The position numbers and the translations under genes were made by a program. DNA of 64,000 bases. Source: Clusia tigrina (taxonomy: Eukaryota > Arthropoda > Insecta > Diptera > Clusiidae). Each line of letters starts with the position of its first letter. The stretch's first letter is position 1. The stretch is taken from assembly GCA_920105625.2 (NCBI GenBank), contig OV050032.1:199275291-199339290 (forward strand), written 5' to 3'. Below the pieces are notes generated by a model that was given only the letters and a program-made list of their open reading frames with translations, was not told the origin of the DNA and made no database searches. Positions 45,869-56,818 of the stretch are shown here, in pieces.

Positions 45869-47050
45869 GCATGGCTCGGGTGGTCTTCATCCCGAAAGTG
45901 GGGAAGGCCTCACACACCAAACCTAAGGATTATAGACCCATAAGTCTAACATCATTTCTTCTCAAGGTTCTAGAAAGAGCTATTGACCTACATATCTATC
46001 GATACTAAGCAACTACTGGCGCATGGCTCGGGTGGTCTTCATCCCGAAAGTGGGGAAGGCCTCACACACCAAACCTAAGGATTATAGACCCATAAGTCTA
46101 ACATCATTTCTTCTCAAGGTTCTAGAAAGAGCTGTTGACCTACATATCAGGACATCGATCAACCGTTCTTTTCTTTCTGTATCTCAACACGCCTACTCTA
46201 AAGGCAAATCGGTTGAAAGATCACTTCATTCTCTCATTTCTCAAGTTGATATATCCTTGTCGTTCAAGGAATTCACACTTGCCATATTTCTGGACATCGA
46301 GGGAGCATTGTATGCCCCAGCGCTGTCATTTCCGCACTATAGAATCTTAACCAGAACTGTGGCCTTCTTAGATTTATAGAGATTCTACTAAAATCTAGAA
46401 TCATCACTTCCACGGTCGCCAGTGCCCAATCAAGGAGGGTGGTTAACAGGGGCACTTACTCCTTCTCTGGAACCTGGCAGTTAACACACTACTGGTGAGA
46501 TTGGAATCTACTGGATGCAAAGTGATAGCCTATGCGGACGACATAGCAATCGCAAACCCGGCAAATTCCCCCAAAACGGATTCTGAGTTGCGATGTCGGC
46601 GCAGTCGACGTATCCACTTTTTTAGACAGCCAAGCCGCCATTAAATCTCTTTTTGGCTCTAAGGCCACCTCAAGACTCATTCATGAATGTCGTACATCTC
46701 TAAATGAGCTCTCAAGATACTATCGGGTGCACCTAGTCTGGGTACCCGGACATAGCGACATCCCGGGCAACTGCGAGGCGGATGAGCTTGTCAAGGCAGG
46801 CACGCTACTCAGTGGCAATGGGAATACCGAGGTTTGACCTATGTGGTTCAATCGGTATGGTAGTACCCTCTCGGGAAAGTTCATCCGCTTTACAGTTCCT
46901 TACTTTTGTAGGTGGTAGCTGGGGTTCTGAATGGTTTGACGAGTAAAAGTAGAGGTGCACTGTTCCGTGATGGTATCGCAATGGACCCCTAGTGGTATGA
47001 GTGAAATGGTCTGTAGAGTGGCTGCCAGGAAATCCGAACCTAACCTAAGG
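45869..47050 (+). pseudogene. Decayed LINE: RT, RNase H and CCTAA tail
   Basis: RT N-terminal region ARVVFIPKVGK...KDYRPISLTSFLLKVLERAVD (46020-46150) is preceded by a near-identical tandem duplicate at 45869-46000. Later motifs are NLAVNTLL...VIAYADDIAIANP (about 46480-46560), SQAAIKSL (46620-46650) and LVWVPGHSDIPGNCEADEL (about 46735-46790). Large internal deletions shorten the RT. The 3'UTR carries GGTTTGACGAGTAAAAG and GATGGTATCGCAATGGACCC and ends in CCTAACCTAA at about 47039-47048. Confidence 0.8.
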
Positions 47051-47154
47051 ACAGAACCTAAACCAGCATAATAGAAAAGACCAGCAATTGACATCGGAAC
47101 AGCATTCTGCTCAATCTGGATAGTATGTAATATAAAGGGTGTTTTTTATGCACT

Positions 47155-47235
47155 GTATTTAGGCCACATCATTCTCGAAATGGCATCGCAGTGTTCTTCC
47201 ACCTCTTGCGGGTCCAATCTCCAATTCATACCAAT
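47155..47235 (-). pseudogene. Short inverted LINE fragment
   Basis: The reverse complement of 47163-47205 matches 48594-48640, including GTGGAAGAACACTGCGATGC. It is an inverted partial copy of the LINE end at 48.55-49.15 kb. Confidence 0.7.
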
Positions 47236-47259
47236 GACTAAGCGAAGTAGTTAAAGGGT

Positions 47260-48535
47260 TATCTCAATACTACGTTCGCTCTTCTCGTTGTAGCTGATCG
47301 CCAGGAACCGTTTCCCTTTTGAGTGTTTCCGGTAATTCTCCCACTAGTCTCGAGGTATTTCTCCCACTAGTTTCGAGGTGAATTGTTTGTAACAAGATTG
47401 GACTTACTCATATTCATAGTTTGCACTGACCTTGATGGGTTATTTTCAACGTTTGTTATTTCATGATTTATGCAGTTTTTTCTTTATCTTTATATATCAA
47501 ATTTTTAATGTTTCTTTAAATGTTTTTTTAAACTTTTTCGCTAGTGCTTCCGTGAATGATCTCTCCAATAAACTCCCCAGTAACTCTCAATTTTCTGTGT
47601 TTATATTGCAGTGAGCGCTCGGTGCGAATGTCTTCATCGCTTGTCTGCAGTTCATGCTTCATAAAAACACATCTTCAAGGCATGTTTTCCTCAGAACTTT
47701 AATGACCATGAGACACATTAAAAACTTGTAAACAAACCGAGAAAGCAAAAGAAACGCACATGCATGAAAAAGCGAAGAACGAACGCATTTAAACTGAAAC
47801 AGTAAGAAAAACGTGCTACTAACCTCTTTCAGAAGGAAACTTGGCTCTGGGCGGCCCCAAGACGGCTGGCGAGAGGAATTCATTAATGAACGCGCCGGAG
47901 GAGGAATACTCGAGTGCGAAAACAGGTGCGCATGCGTGCACGATCGCAGACCACAGTGGCTCACGAATGCGAGGAGTGTTAATGCCTTGTCGCATTAACG
48001 TAATGTGGATTAGAGCGTTTTTCTACGCACGAACTATGTGAGCTATGTGAGTAGTTCCAGCATTAGCTGGGATTGTTTTTGCTATAGCACTGGGCACTCC
48101 CGTGAAGTGCACCCCAGCCAAGTGCACTCAAGTGTGTGAAATTACGTGTGCGAATATAAAAGTTACATACGCGTAGTTGTAAGTGATTCAAAAGCTGCTT
48201 CGGGGCATTTTGTTCGTTCTCCAACCCATTCATAAATAAACGGAAACCTTCACAGAGGTTTTTGTTCAGACCTTGGCTAATGACATGTTGGTTTAAATTA
48301 TGTGCAAAACCCGTTCTGATGAATGGTGAAGTTGTGACCGCGCGAAATTGGTCTCTATTGAGCAGGGGTCCCAAATATCACTTTTGAAGATTCTTTCAAC
48401 ATACTAAATTCTGGAAAACAGTATAGCATCCTTCGTCTGGATTCCCGTAAACAGGAACAATGAAGGCAACGAGAGGCCAGCACGAAGCGGCTCATTGGAA
48501 ACCGTTCAAGTGTGTTCCAATATGGACGTGGGCGT
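47260..48535. other. No gene recognised
   Basis: A small duplication, TCTCCCACTAGT-TCGAGGT, lies at 47335 and 47357. The frame cluster at 47813-48041 has no domain I know. Confidence 0.4.
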
Positions 48536-48544
48536 CCCCTCTAC

Positions 48545-49148
48545 TGTTGTTAAGGGAAATATTTATAACAACTTCCTCCGCAAGGCTCGCGAGAGGTGGA
48601 AGAACACTGCGATGCCATTTCGAGAATGATGTGGCCTGAGTACAGTGGAAAAAGAACTAACCATCTTCTCAATAAACCAATACACACAATTAGCAACCTT
48701 ATAGCGGTGAGCACGGGTCGTTCGACTATCGGCACACACGCTGAAAAAATAGGCATTCCGTTCACTGCTCATTGCAGGAGCTGTAAAGACCCACAGGAGA
48801 AAGAAGCAGTCATACACTTTCGTTGTGAGTGCCCAGCCCTTGCTCGCTTGAGACACGAACACTGATATCCATCTGGCGCTGATATCCATCTGGCGCTGAT
48901 ATCCATCTGGCGCTGATATCCATCTGGCACTGATATCCATCTGGCGCTGATATCCATCTGGCACTGATATCCATCTGGCGCTGATATCCATCTGGCGCTG
49001 ATATCCATCTGGCGCTGATATCCATCTGGCACTGATATCCATCTGGCGCTGATATCCATCTGGCACTGATGTCCATCTGGCGGTGCAAAGGACATTGCAG
49101 GTCTATGTGTGGCCTTCATGGTCAACCAGCTTAACCTAACCTAACCTA
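48545..49148 (+). pseudogene. 5'-truncated LINE with internal 17-bp array and CCTAA tail
   Basis: The frame at 48596-48865 ends in the LINE zinc signature CRSCKDPQEKEAVIHFRCECPALARL. Directly after it lies a 17-bp array (48864-49083), then LINE 3' sequence ending AACCTAACCTAACC at 49132-49147. The array therefore sits between coding end and tail of one copy. Confidence 0.78.
48864..49083. repeat. 17-bp minisatellite inside LINE 3' end
   Basis: About 13 copies of CTGATATCCATCTGGCG. Cycles of 17 residues (MDISARWISAPDGYQRQ on minus) are artefacts of the unit length. Confidence 0.95.
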
Positions 49149-49259
49149 GTGCCGTGGAAAGTAAAACACTCTCGAAAGCAAAGGCCTTCTATAAATATGT
49201 AATGTAGCTCGACAAAGAGTTCAGTAGTGACTTGAAAGCTGCAGTGACAAGAGTGACTT

Positions 49260-49440
49260 AGAAGCAATCGCGAAACTGTTGTGTTGAAAATTGGATGTTG
49301 TCAACAATTTGTAAAAGAAAAGGGCTGGTGTATCGTGACACAATCCAGCGATCGAACTGTGTATTAGCAAGAAACCAATTTTCGTAAGAAAACTCGTAAC
49401 AATTTAGATGAGATAAAATCAGGTCGTGTTTAAATTTACA
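49260..49440 (-). repeat. Possible LTR fragment
   Basis: Contains GACACAATCCAGCGATCGAA, similar to ACACAATCCAGTG motifs at the ends of the LTR-like sequences near 58.77 and 58.99 kb. Partial and divergent. Confidence 0.3.
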
Positions 49441-49494
49441 TTGCAGAGTATCAATAGTGGAACATTTCAACATATTTTCGTTTCTCTTTTTCTC

Positions 49495-50085
49495 TTTATT
49501 TGTCTCTTTCTATTGCTCTCTATCTCTCTCTCTCTCTGTTTCTCTCTCTGTCTCTGTCTTTGTCTCTCCCTCTCCCTCTCTCTTTCTCTTTCTCTTCCAC
49601 TTTCTATTTCTCTTTCTCTTTCTCTTTCTCTTTCTCTTTCTCTTTCTCTTTCTCTTTCTCTTTCTCTTTCTCTTTCTCTTTCTCTTTCTCTTTCTCTTTC
49701 TCTTTCTCTTTCTCTTTCTATTTCTATTTCTCTTTCTCTTTCTCTTTCTCTTTCTCTTTCTCTTTCTCTTTCTCTTTCTCTTTCTCTTTCTCTTTCTCTT
49801 TCTCTTTCTCTTTCTCTTTCTCTTTCTCTTTCTCTTTCTCTTTCTCTTTCTCTTTCTCTTTCTCTTTCTCTTTCTCTTTCTCTTTCTCTTTCTCTTTCTC
49901 TTTCTCTTTCTATTTCTATTTCTCTTTCTCTTTCTCTTTCTCTTTCTATTTCTCTTTCTATTTCTCTTTCTATTTCTCTTTCTCTCTCTCTCTTTCTCTA
50001 TCTGTCTCTCCCTCTCTATTTCTCTCTTTCTCTCTCCCTCTCTTTCTCTCTCCTTCTCTTTCTCTCCCTCTCTTTTAAATGTTCT
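49495..50085. repeat. Large TCTTTC hexanucleotide array
   Basis: Near-perfect (TCTTTC)n from about 49605 to 49990, flanked by degenerate TCTC-rich sequence. Rare TCTATT substitutions occur in pairs at about 49718, 49912 and later, hinting at segmental duplication within the array. The Leu/Phe/Ser- or Arg/Lys-only frames up to 239 codons are artefacts. Confidence 0.95.
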
Positions 50086-50089
50086 TCTT

Positions 50090-52655
50090 ATCTGAAACCA
50101 ACCACTTGATGCGCTTTTGCACACATTTCTGAACTGATTCGATTTACGTCCTCGCATTGCTTTTAAAGTGGTTATTAATGATCGATGACAATAATGCCAC
50201 ACTCTTTCTAAATAGTTCCAAGACAGCACACTACAAAGTGTCTTAAGTGCTCACTTCCTCTTGGTGTCGACTGCCACTTGCACAGTGATCGCGTTGGCAT
50301 GGAGCTGCTTGGTGGTCCATCGCAGTGCAGTGCCAATATTTGCACGATTTCTCACGCTGCTCTAGGCCAGCAAAAGAATTTTGCTATTTCCTTCTGAGCC
50401 ACATAAATAACACAAATTGCATCAAATTATTTGTTATTAGCACATTTCTTGGAGCCTCTTCCGAAGCCCCACCACGGAAACGTGGCTCTTGTTTTACTCT
50501 ATCGCAGACAAATGGTAATTAAATCCATTTACACACACATTAACCCAGAAAAGTTTTACTCGGAAGCTTTCAAGGCTGCATTAAGTTTAATTAAAAGCTA
50601 TTAGCGCCTGTCCGCTTAGCTGACGACTGCCTCAATGGGTGGGTTCGTCGTGGTGGTGATGGAGGTTGGGCGCATGCATAATGATTGTCTTAACACAACT
50701 GACAGATAAATGCTGATTTACTTCTCTAGAAAGATTACACATATTTTGAAGAAAGTTGGCTCTTGAGAAGACATAATTCTCTTCTGTTTATTTCTCTTCT
50801 ATGCATGCTTTCTACTAAATTCCAGTTGTTTTTAATTGGTCGTCACTTTACTCCCCTGGTATCAATTCGTTTGAAATTTCACAAATTGTCTTCATTACTA
50901 AGCGTTCAAACTCGTTTACTTAATGTTACGAAAATTAGTTTACTCCCCTGCATAGGTTCGATCACTGGATTGTGTCAAGTGTTACAAAAACGACGAAACG
51001 ACACATTTTTAGGATGATATTTTACTCAGGTCTTGAACCATTTTCTTCACAAATTGTGTTCATTTCTAAGCGTTCAAACTCGTTTACTTAATGTTACGAA
51101 AATTAGTTTACTCCCCTTGCGTAAGTTCGATCACTGGATTATGTAAAGTTAAGTATTACAAAAACGATAAGACGATAATTTAGTTTTAAGAAGAGAAACT
51201 TGTATTCAAATCAACAATTTATCCAGTTTTTTTTTGTGTTTCGGAACAAGTAGTCGAATATAGCTCTCAGACCACAGGACATCCATTGTGCTATATTTGA
51301 CGTGCCATTTGAATTTTCTTGGAATCTACCGGATTTGTGAACACACCTTAGTAGATACTGTATCTCTAAGCAGCCAAAGTTTGCCATACTTAAGATGTCA
51401 GTGCCAAATACCTCAGCTGAGCATCATCAGGCTTATCAGTGCAGCTTTCAATTCACAACTAAACTGGACTCAATTAAACTGAACTGTCCAGTTTTCTTCC
51501 ATTTAGTTTCATCAAACTTCACAACTGAGTCCATAGTACTGATGACATTGATGACTCGCTAATGCGTGAAGTGTGTGGTAAACCAATGCTGTCATTAGGC
51601 ATCATCTATAGTCCATGAAGATACTTGTACACTATAAAGCCGGACGTCCACAAAATTTGTTCTTAGGTCATCAGTACAAACTGATTATGGGAGGTAACTT
51701 TACTGCTGAAAATGGGGGTTGTACTTTTCGTTAGTCTCAATATTTAAGCAGATTCAATGAATAATCAATTCTTGCTTAAACAAATGGGGTTTAACAATTA
51801 CCACAATTGGGGTCGTGAATTTTCTGAAGCAGCGCCGGAAACTAAGAGTGAATTTGTTCCATCGATTCTGCAAAACATACCTGATCAGTTCGAACAAACA
51901 TACAAAAAATTCCTTTAAGGAATTGAAATCTTATCCAGAACCCAATATATTGAATTCTAAGTGACACTAAAGCAATGGGAGCAAATAATCTACTCTTAAC
52001 CCAGAATCTCCTCATACCTCGGGAGAACTTCAGATGTTTCATTGAACAATGGAACGGAACGGTTCAATCACCTCTTTCAACGTACAAAAAGCAAACAAAA
52101 ACTATGGACCAAGTGTTAATTGCTCGCTTGTGGATTCCCAATACGAGTGTTAAGTGATAAGTAAGCGAACTAAAGCATTCGTACAACGGAAGAATAGAGC
52201 TGGACGGCTTGGAGAGTGATGTTCACATTGTTCGCATTAAACGGAGTTTGGGTCAGCATAAAAGGCGGTCTTTTGCTTTAGCTTTATACATTTCAGCTAA
52301 ACTCCCACTGCAGTGGGGCTTGAAAGACACACTCGACGTGCTTCAATTGTTATGAATGAGGAGAATGATGTATTATTAACGAAGAGAGACCAGGACTAAT
52401 ATTGAAAGTATGATTAGTTGGGATTATAGTTGATGTTGGGATTATAGTTGAGGTTAGATGATGCTAGAACAATGTTTGGTATGCCAATTGGAGAACATTT
52501 CGTATTTATGTTCAGGCAACATAGAACGCAAAAGATCAATTTGGTATGAGGACAGCATTTAAATATCCCTCAATCCACATCCATTTATAGGGAAATAGAA
52601 ATATTATTTATTTATGAAAGGACACTAAAGATTGGAAGCACCCAAAAGCTTTGCC
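50090..52655. other. No gene recognised; 167-bp direct duplication
   Basis: A segment including TAAGCGTTCAAACTCGTTTA and GATCACTGGATT is duplicated in tandem (about 50878-51003 and 51046-51170). It resembles LTR sequence of errant gypsy-type elements only loosely. The rest is unique. Confidence 0.4.
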
Positions 52656-52659
52656 ACAT

Positions 52660-53310
52660 TCAAATTAATACTTGCCCAGCAGGGCAATGCACGTGGCATG
52701 CATCAGAATCTCTACTTTTGTACGAAGGTAGTTGATAGAGGAGCTCCAATAAGACAATAAGACAACAATTGAATAGTAGGATGTATTTTTTGCCCAGTTT
52801 ATATGGATTATAGAAAACTGTAAGCAGAATATCTGGAAAGTGGTTTCTGTGACAAGTGACAGCATAGTTCTAAGATCAGAAGCCACAAGTTTTGCTTCAG
52901 GGAACATCACTTCTTTTTCCCCCATACATCAAGTAAGGATTCTCTGTCTTCGGGATCTCCCATATATCGGGGGAGATTGAGTGTCGAGAAATACGAGCAA
53001 CTGTTCTTCAATATTGCTGTATTTCCACAGATATTCCAACCGCAAATACTTCTTCAATTGTTGCGACTGATTTGCATATCCTGAAAGCTCAAAAGATTCC
53101 AAAGTGACGACGTATCCACTGAATGGACTTCTTCCTTGCCAATCAGACATAAGTGAGGAATGTCCATACGGGACAAAGTGACACAGTCGACAACTTCTTT
53201 CGGTGTACAACTGATGTAAATTTAAACGTCATCAGCATACATTTGAATATTACAATGATGTGAGACAGTCGGCAGGTCATTTATATAGATACAAGCACAA
53301 GAGAAGTGGA
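52660..53310 (-). pseudogene. LINE reverse transcriptase fragment
   Basis: On the minus strand a frame reads CIYINDLPTVSHHCNIQMYADDV followed by a stop (about 53225-53295), that is, the RT catalytic YADD box. It then reads VVDCVTLSRMDIPHL in the palm/thumb region. Later sequence down to 52665 contains LVTETTFQIFCLQFSIIHINW, downstream ORF2 of a jockey/CR1-like LINE. Multiple stops; not functional. Confidence 0.6.
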
Positions 53311-53464
53311 CCCAAAATGGTTTGGCAAATTAACGACCGTAGTTTTGGTCATGACCGTAGTGTTACTATCTCTTCACTCACTCACGCTGTACTGGTTCCA
53401 ATATATAATGTACTGCCCGTAGCGTGGTCTACTTAAAATCAGTCTACATTACGACTTTTTCAGT

Positions 53465-53520
53465 GTGTAGCGCACTCAGGCATTGATGCCCATTCTACTA
53501 ATAGGTAGATAGAAGTGGGT
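53465..53520 (-). repeat. LINE tail fragment (minus) abutting mariner relic
   Basis: CACTCAGGCATTGATGCCCA, then TAGGTAGATAGAAGTGGGT: a rearranged unit of the tail family from 2.7 kb. The next base begins transposase coding sequence. Confidence 0.65.
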
Positions 53521-53950
53521 CTGAAGGAAGCAATCGCATACAAGCGGTCTACTTCTGCCAATAGGAGAGGAACTGTGTTCCATCATGACAGCGTTAGGCC
53601 ACATACATCGATAGTGACTTGCCAGTAGCTCAGGGAGTTTGCTTGGGATTCATCTTATGCACGGAATCATCTTATGTATTCAGCTTATAGTCCGGACCTG
53701 TCACCAAGTGATTGCCACCTGTTCCTGTCTATGGTGAATAATTTTGCTGGTGACACATTCGCCTCAAGAGAAGCTTGTGAAAATCGACTGTATCAGTTTT
53801 TTGCTAATGGGAACGAGTGCTTCTATGAGAGAGGCATCATGAAATTTCCTTCAAATTGGCAACAAGTTATCGAACAAAACGGTGCATATTCGACCCAAAT
53901 CAGATCAGTCGAACTATGCTTTATAATGCCTTCAATTTCATGCAATTATA
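53521..53950 (+). pseudogene. Mariner (Tc1/mariner) transposase C-terminal relic
   Basis: Continuous frame 1 reads LKEAIAYKRSTSANRRGTVFHHDSVRPH, a stop (53626), then AYSPDLSPSDCHLFLS, and ends in FYERGIMKFPSNWQQVIEQNGAY. HHD and PSD carry the second and third catalytic Asp of the DD34D triad. Here they are about 40 residues apart, because of extra bases around an imperfect 17-bp direct repeat (CATCTTATG at 53651 and 53668). The N-terminal DNA-binding half and the first Asp are missing. No inverted repeats seen. Dead copy. Confidence 0.85.
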
Positions 53951-54104
53951 ATGGGTTCCTTTTTACCACACCCTATATTGCAGCTCAATATTTTTAAGAA
54001 AATGATTTTACTGGATACATCCATTGTTGGAGATGTTGAGGATTCTGAGGTAATGGAATAGATATAATAATAATATGTCTAAAAACCTGGAAAATGCGTG
54101 CTAT

Positions 54105-55530
54105 TTCTGACTCGCTCGCTCTCTCAATATCTCCCTCAATCTCTATCTCAATCTCCATCTCAATCTGTATCTCAATCTCCATCTCAATCTCTCCCTCAAT
54201 CTCTATCTCAATCTCCATCTCAATCTCTCCCTCAATCTCTATCTCAATCTCTCCCTCAATCTCTACCTCAAGCTCTCCCTCAATCTCTCCCTCAAGCTCT
54301 CCCTCACTCTCTATCTCAATCTCTCCCTCAATCTCTCCCTCAAGCTCTCCCTCAATCTCTCCCTCAATCTCTATCTCAATCTCTCCTTCAATCTCTATCT
54401 CAATCTCTCCCTTAATCTCTATCTCAATCTCTCCCTCAATCTCTATCTCAATCTGTCCCTCAATCTCTGTCTCAATCTCTCCCTCAATCTCTCCCTAAAT
54501 CTCTCCCTCAATCTCTATCTCAATCTCTCCCTCAATATTTATCTCAATCTCTAGCTCAATTTCTATCTCAATCTGTCCCTCAATCTCTGTCTCAATCTCT
54601 TCTTCAATCTCTCCCTCAATCTCTATCTCAATCTCTCCCTCAATCTCTCCCTCAATCTCTATCTCAATCGCTCCCTCAATATCTATCTCAATCTCTAGCT
54701 CAATTTCTATCTCAATCTGTCCCTCAATCTCTGTCTCAATCTCTCCCTCAATCTCTCCCTCAATCTCTATCTCAATCTCTCCCCAATCTCTCCCTCAATC
54801 TCTCCCTCAATCTCTATCTCAATCTCTCCCTCAATCTCTATCTCAATCTGTTCCTCAATCTCTGTCTCAATCTCTCCCTCAATCTCTCCCTCAAGCTCTC
54901 CCTCAATCTCTATCCCAATCTGTCCCTCAATCTCTCCCTCAATCTCTATCTCAATCTCTCCCTTAATCTCTATCTCAATCTCTCCCTCAATCTCTATCTC
55001 AATCTGTCCCTCAATCTCTGTCTCAATCTCTCCCTCAATCTCTATCTCAATCTCTCCCTCAATATCTATCTCAATCTCTAGCTCAATTTCTATCTCAATC
55101 TGTCCCTCAATCTCTGTCTCAATCTCTCCCTCAATCTCCCTCAAGCTCTATCTCAATCTCTCCCTCAATCTCTCCCTCAATCTCTATCTCAATCTCTCCC
55201 TCAATCTCTATCTCAATCTCTCCCTTAATTTCTATCTCAATCTGTCCCTCAATCTCTATCTCAATCTCTCCCTCAATCTCTATCTCAATCTCTCCCTTAA
55301 TTTCTATCTCAATCTGTCCCTCAATCTCTATCTCAATCTGTCCCTCAATCTCTGTCTCAATCTCTCCCTCAATCTCTCCCTCAATCTCTATCTCAATCTC
55401 TATCTCAATCTCTCCCTCAATATCTATCTCAATCTCTAGCTCAATTTCTATCTCAATCTGTCCCTCAATCTCTGTCTCAATCTCTCCCTCAATCTCTCCC
55501 TCAATCTCTATCTCAATCGCTCCCTCATAC
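54105..55530. repeat. 12-bp satellite, about 1.4 kb
   Basis: Tandem TCAATCTCTCCC / TCAATCTCTATC / TCAATCTGTCCC units. Since 12 is divisible by three, Ser/Ile/Pro frames (plus) and Glu/Ile/Gly frames (minus) stay open for over 100 codons without being genes. Higher-order blocks with 'TCAATCTCTAGC TCAATTTC' recur about every 160-190 bp or more. Confidence 0.95.
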
Positions 55531-55534
55531 GATA

Positions 55535-56815
55535 CGTTCGTGATGGCTTGATTGTACCCACGTGCCTCGAGGCGGAATATCGCACACGGAATTCCTTTGC
55601 AAATTGAAAATGCACGCTGCGCGGGAAAGCCACAAATCAAAAGAATGTAATACGGAAAAATGAATATCGAAAGGTAAATAAACCACCTCCCGCTTCACTT
55701 ATTGCAGCTTAAAGTGCGGCAAAAAATTGAAAAAAAAATATATAATAATAATACGTACAAAGCTGACAATCTCACATTTTACTTGCGATAAATCTTTGTT
55801 TGCTTTGTTTTTGTTTTTGTATCATATTTTTGCCCCAAGGAGTGGCAGTTCTATTTTTCGCAGCCCATAGAAATAGCGAACAAACCAATGAACAAGTCGT
55901 TGATTTATGCTTGCATGAACTCGCATATGCATGTGTGTGAATGTGTGTTTGTGTATATGTATGGGTGTGTGTGTGTGTGTGTGTGCATTGCAAATGAACT
56001 TACAGAAAAATAGTAAAAAATTGCAACTACAAAAATAAAAATCCAGTAATTACAGTTTTGCATGCCTCAAAATCAAAGTTGCAAAAAACGTTTCGACTCA
56101 AACATTCTTCAGTTTCCACTCTGGGCAGATTTGTATCTCGCAGATATGCACACTCACACATATACATTAGCACACACACACACACGCATACACACTTTTA
56201 ATTTGCCATTTAGCATTTGAGGCGGCACGGCAAGAAGTCGAAAGTTCAGCGGAGGGCGTGTTAGTTTCAGAGCGAGAATGGCCCAGGCACTTAAAGTGAA
56301 AGTTGCGTCTGAAGACTCGTGATTTCCAGATACCCCGGAGATATGTGCGTTTCGCAGTTTAAAGCGCTTTTTTTTGGCAATGTTGGCCACTCTGAAAAAT
56401 GTGTTAAAATGAGCCCGCCCGCAGGCGTGGCGTTAGGCTGACACAGCAGTTTTGTGCCACTGCCAAGAGCGCTGAAATTTTGTGCAAAGAAATTCGAAAT
56501 CAATTAAACCGCATGACGCGGGACCTGTCCACACCACTCCTTTTGGCAGGCCATGTAGACACACAGCTGCTTTTGTTGTTGATGGTTCTTCTCGGTTTAT
56601 GAGCCTTTGCGTTCGGCTTCCTAGCATTTAAAAGCTCTACTGCCGTTATATTCGACCCCCCTCGGAGTATTTTGTTTCAACTCATGCCTGGTCAGCGGGT
56701 TAGACAAGTTTCATAATCGGTTCCAAATGTATAGGAGGAGGGCCACAAGTACGTTATAGTGAGGGGAATGATCGGTAGAAGAGTAAACCTGCTTCAATCG
56801 TGTCTTCACAGCAAC
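55535..56815. other. No gene recognised; TG and AC microsatellites
   Basis: Microsatellites are at about 55965-55985 (TG) and 56155-56195 (AC). No domain-bearing frame. Confidence 0.45.
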
Positions 56816-56818
56816 TAA

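Noticed and set aside
49426..50229. Frames of 192-239 codons of Ser/Leu/Phe or Arg/Lys
   Set aside because: Translation of the TCTTTC hexamer array.
51680..52160. Possible LINE endonuclease relic (a GGNF-like motif near 51690)
   Set aside because: Only one weak motif; catalytic neighbours could not be followed in any frame.
54098..55640. Ser/Ile/Pro and Glu/Ile/Gly frames over 100 codons
   Set aside because: Translation of the 12-bp satellite, whose period keeps frames open.
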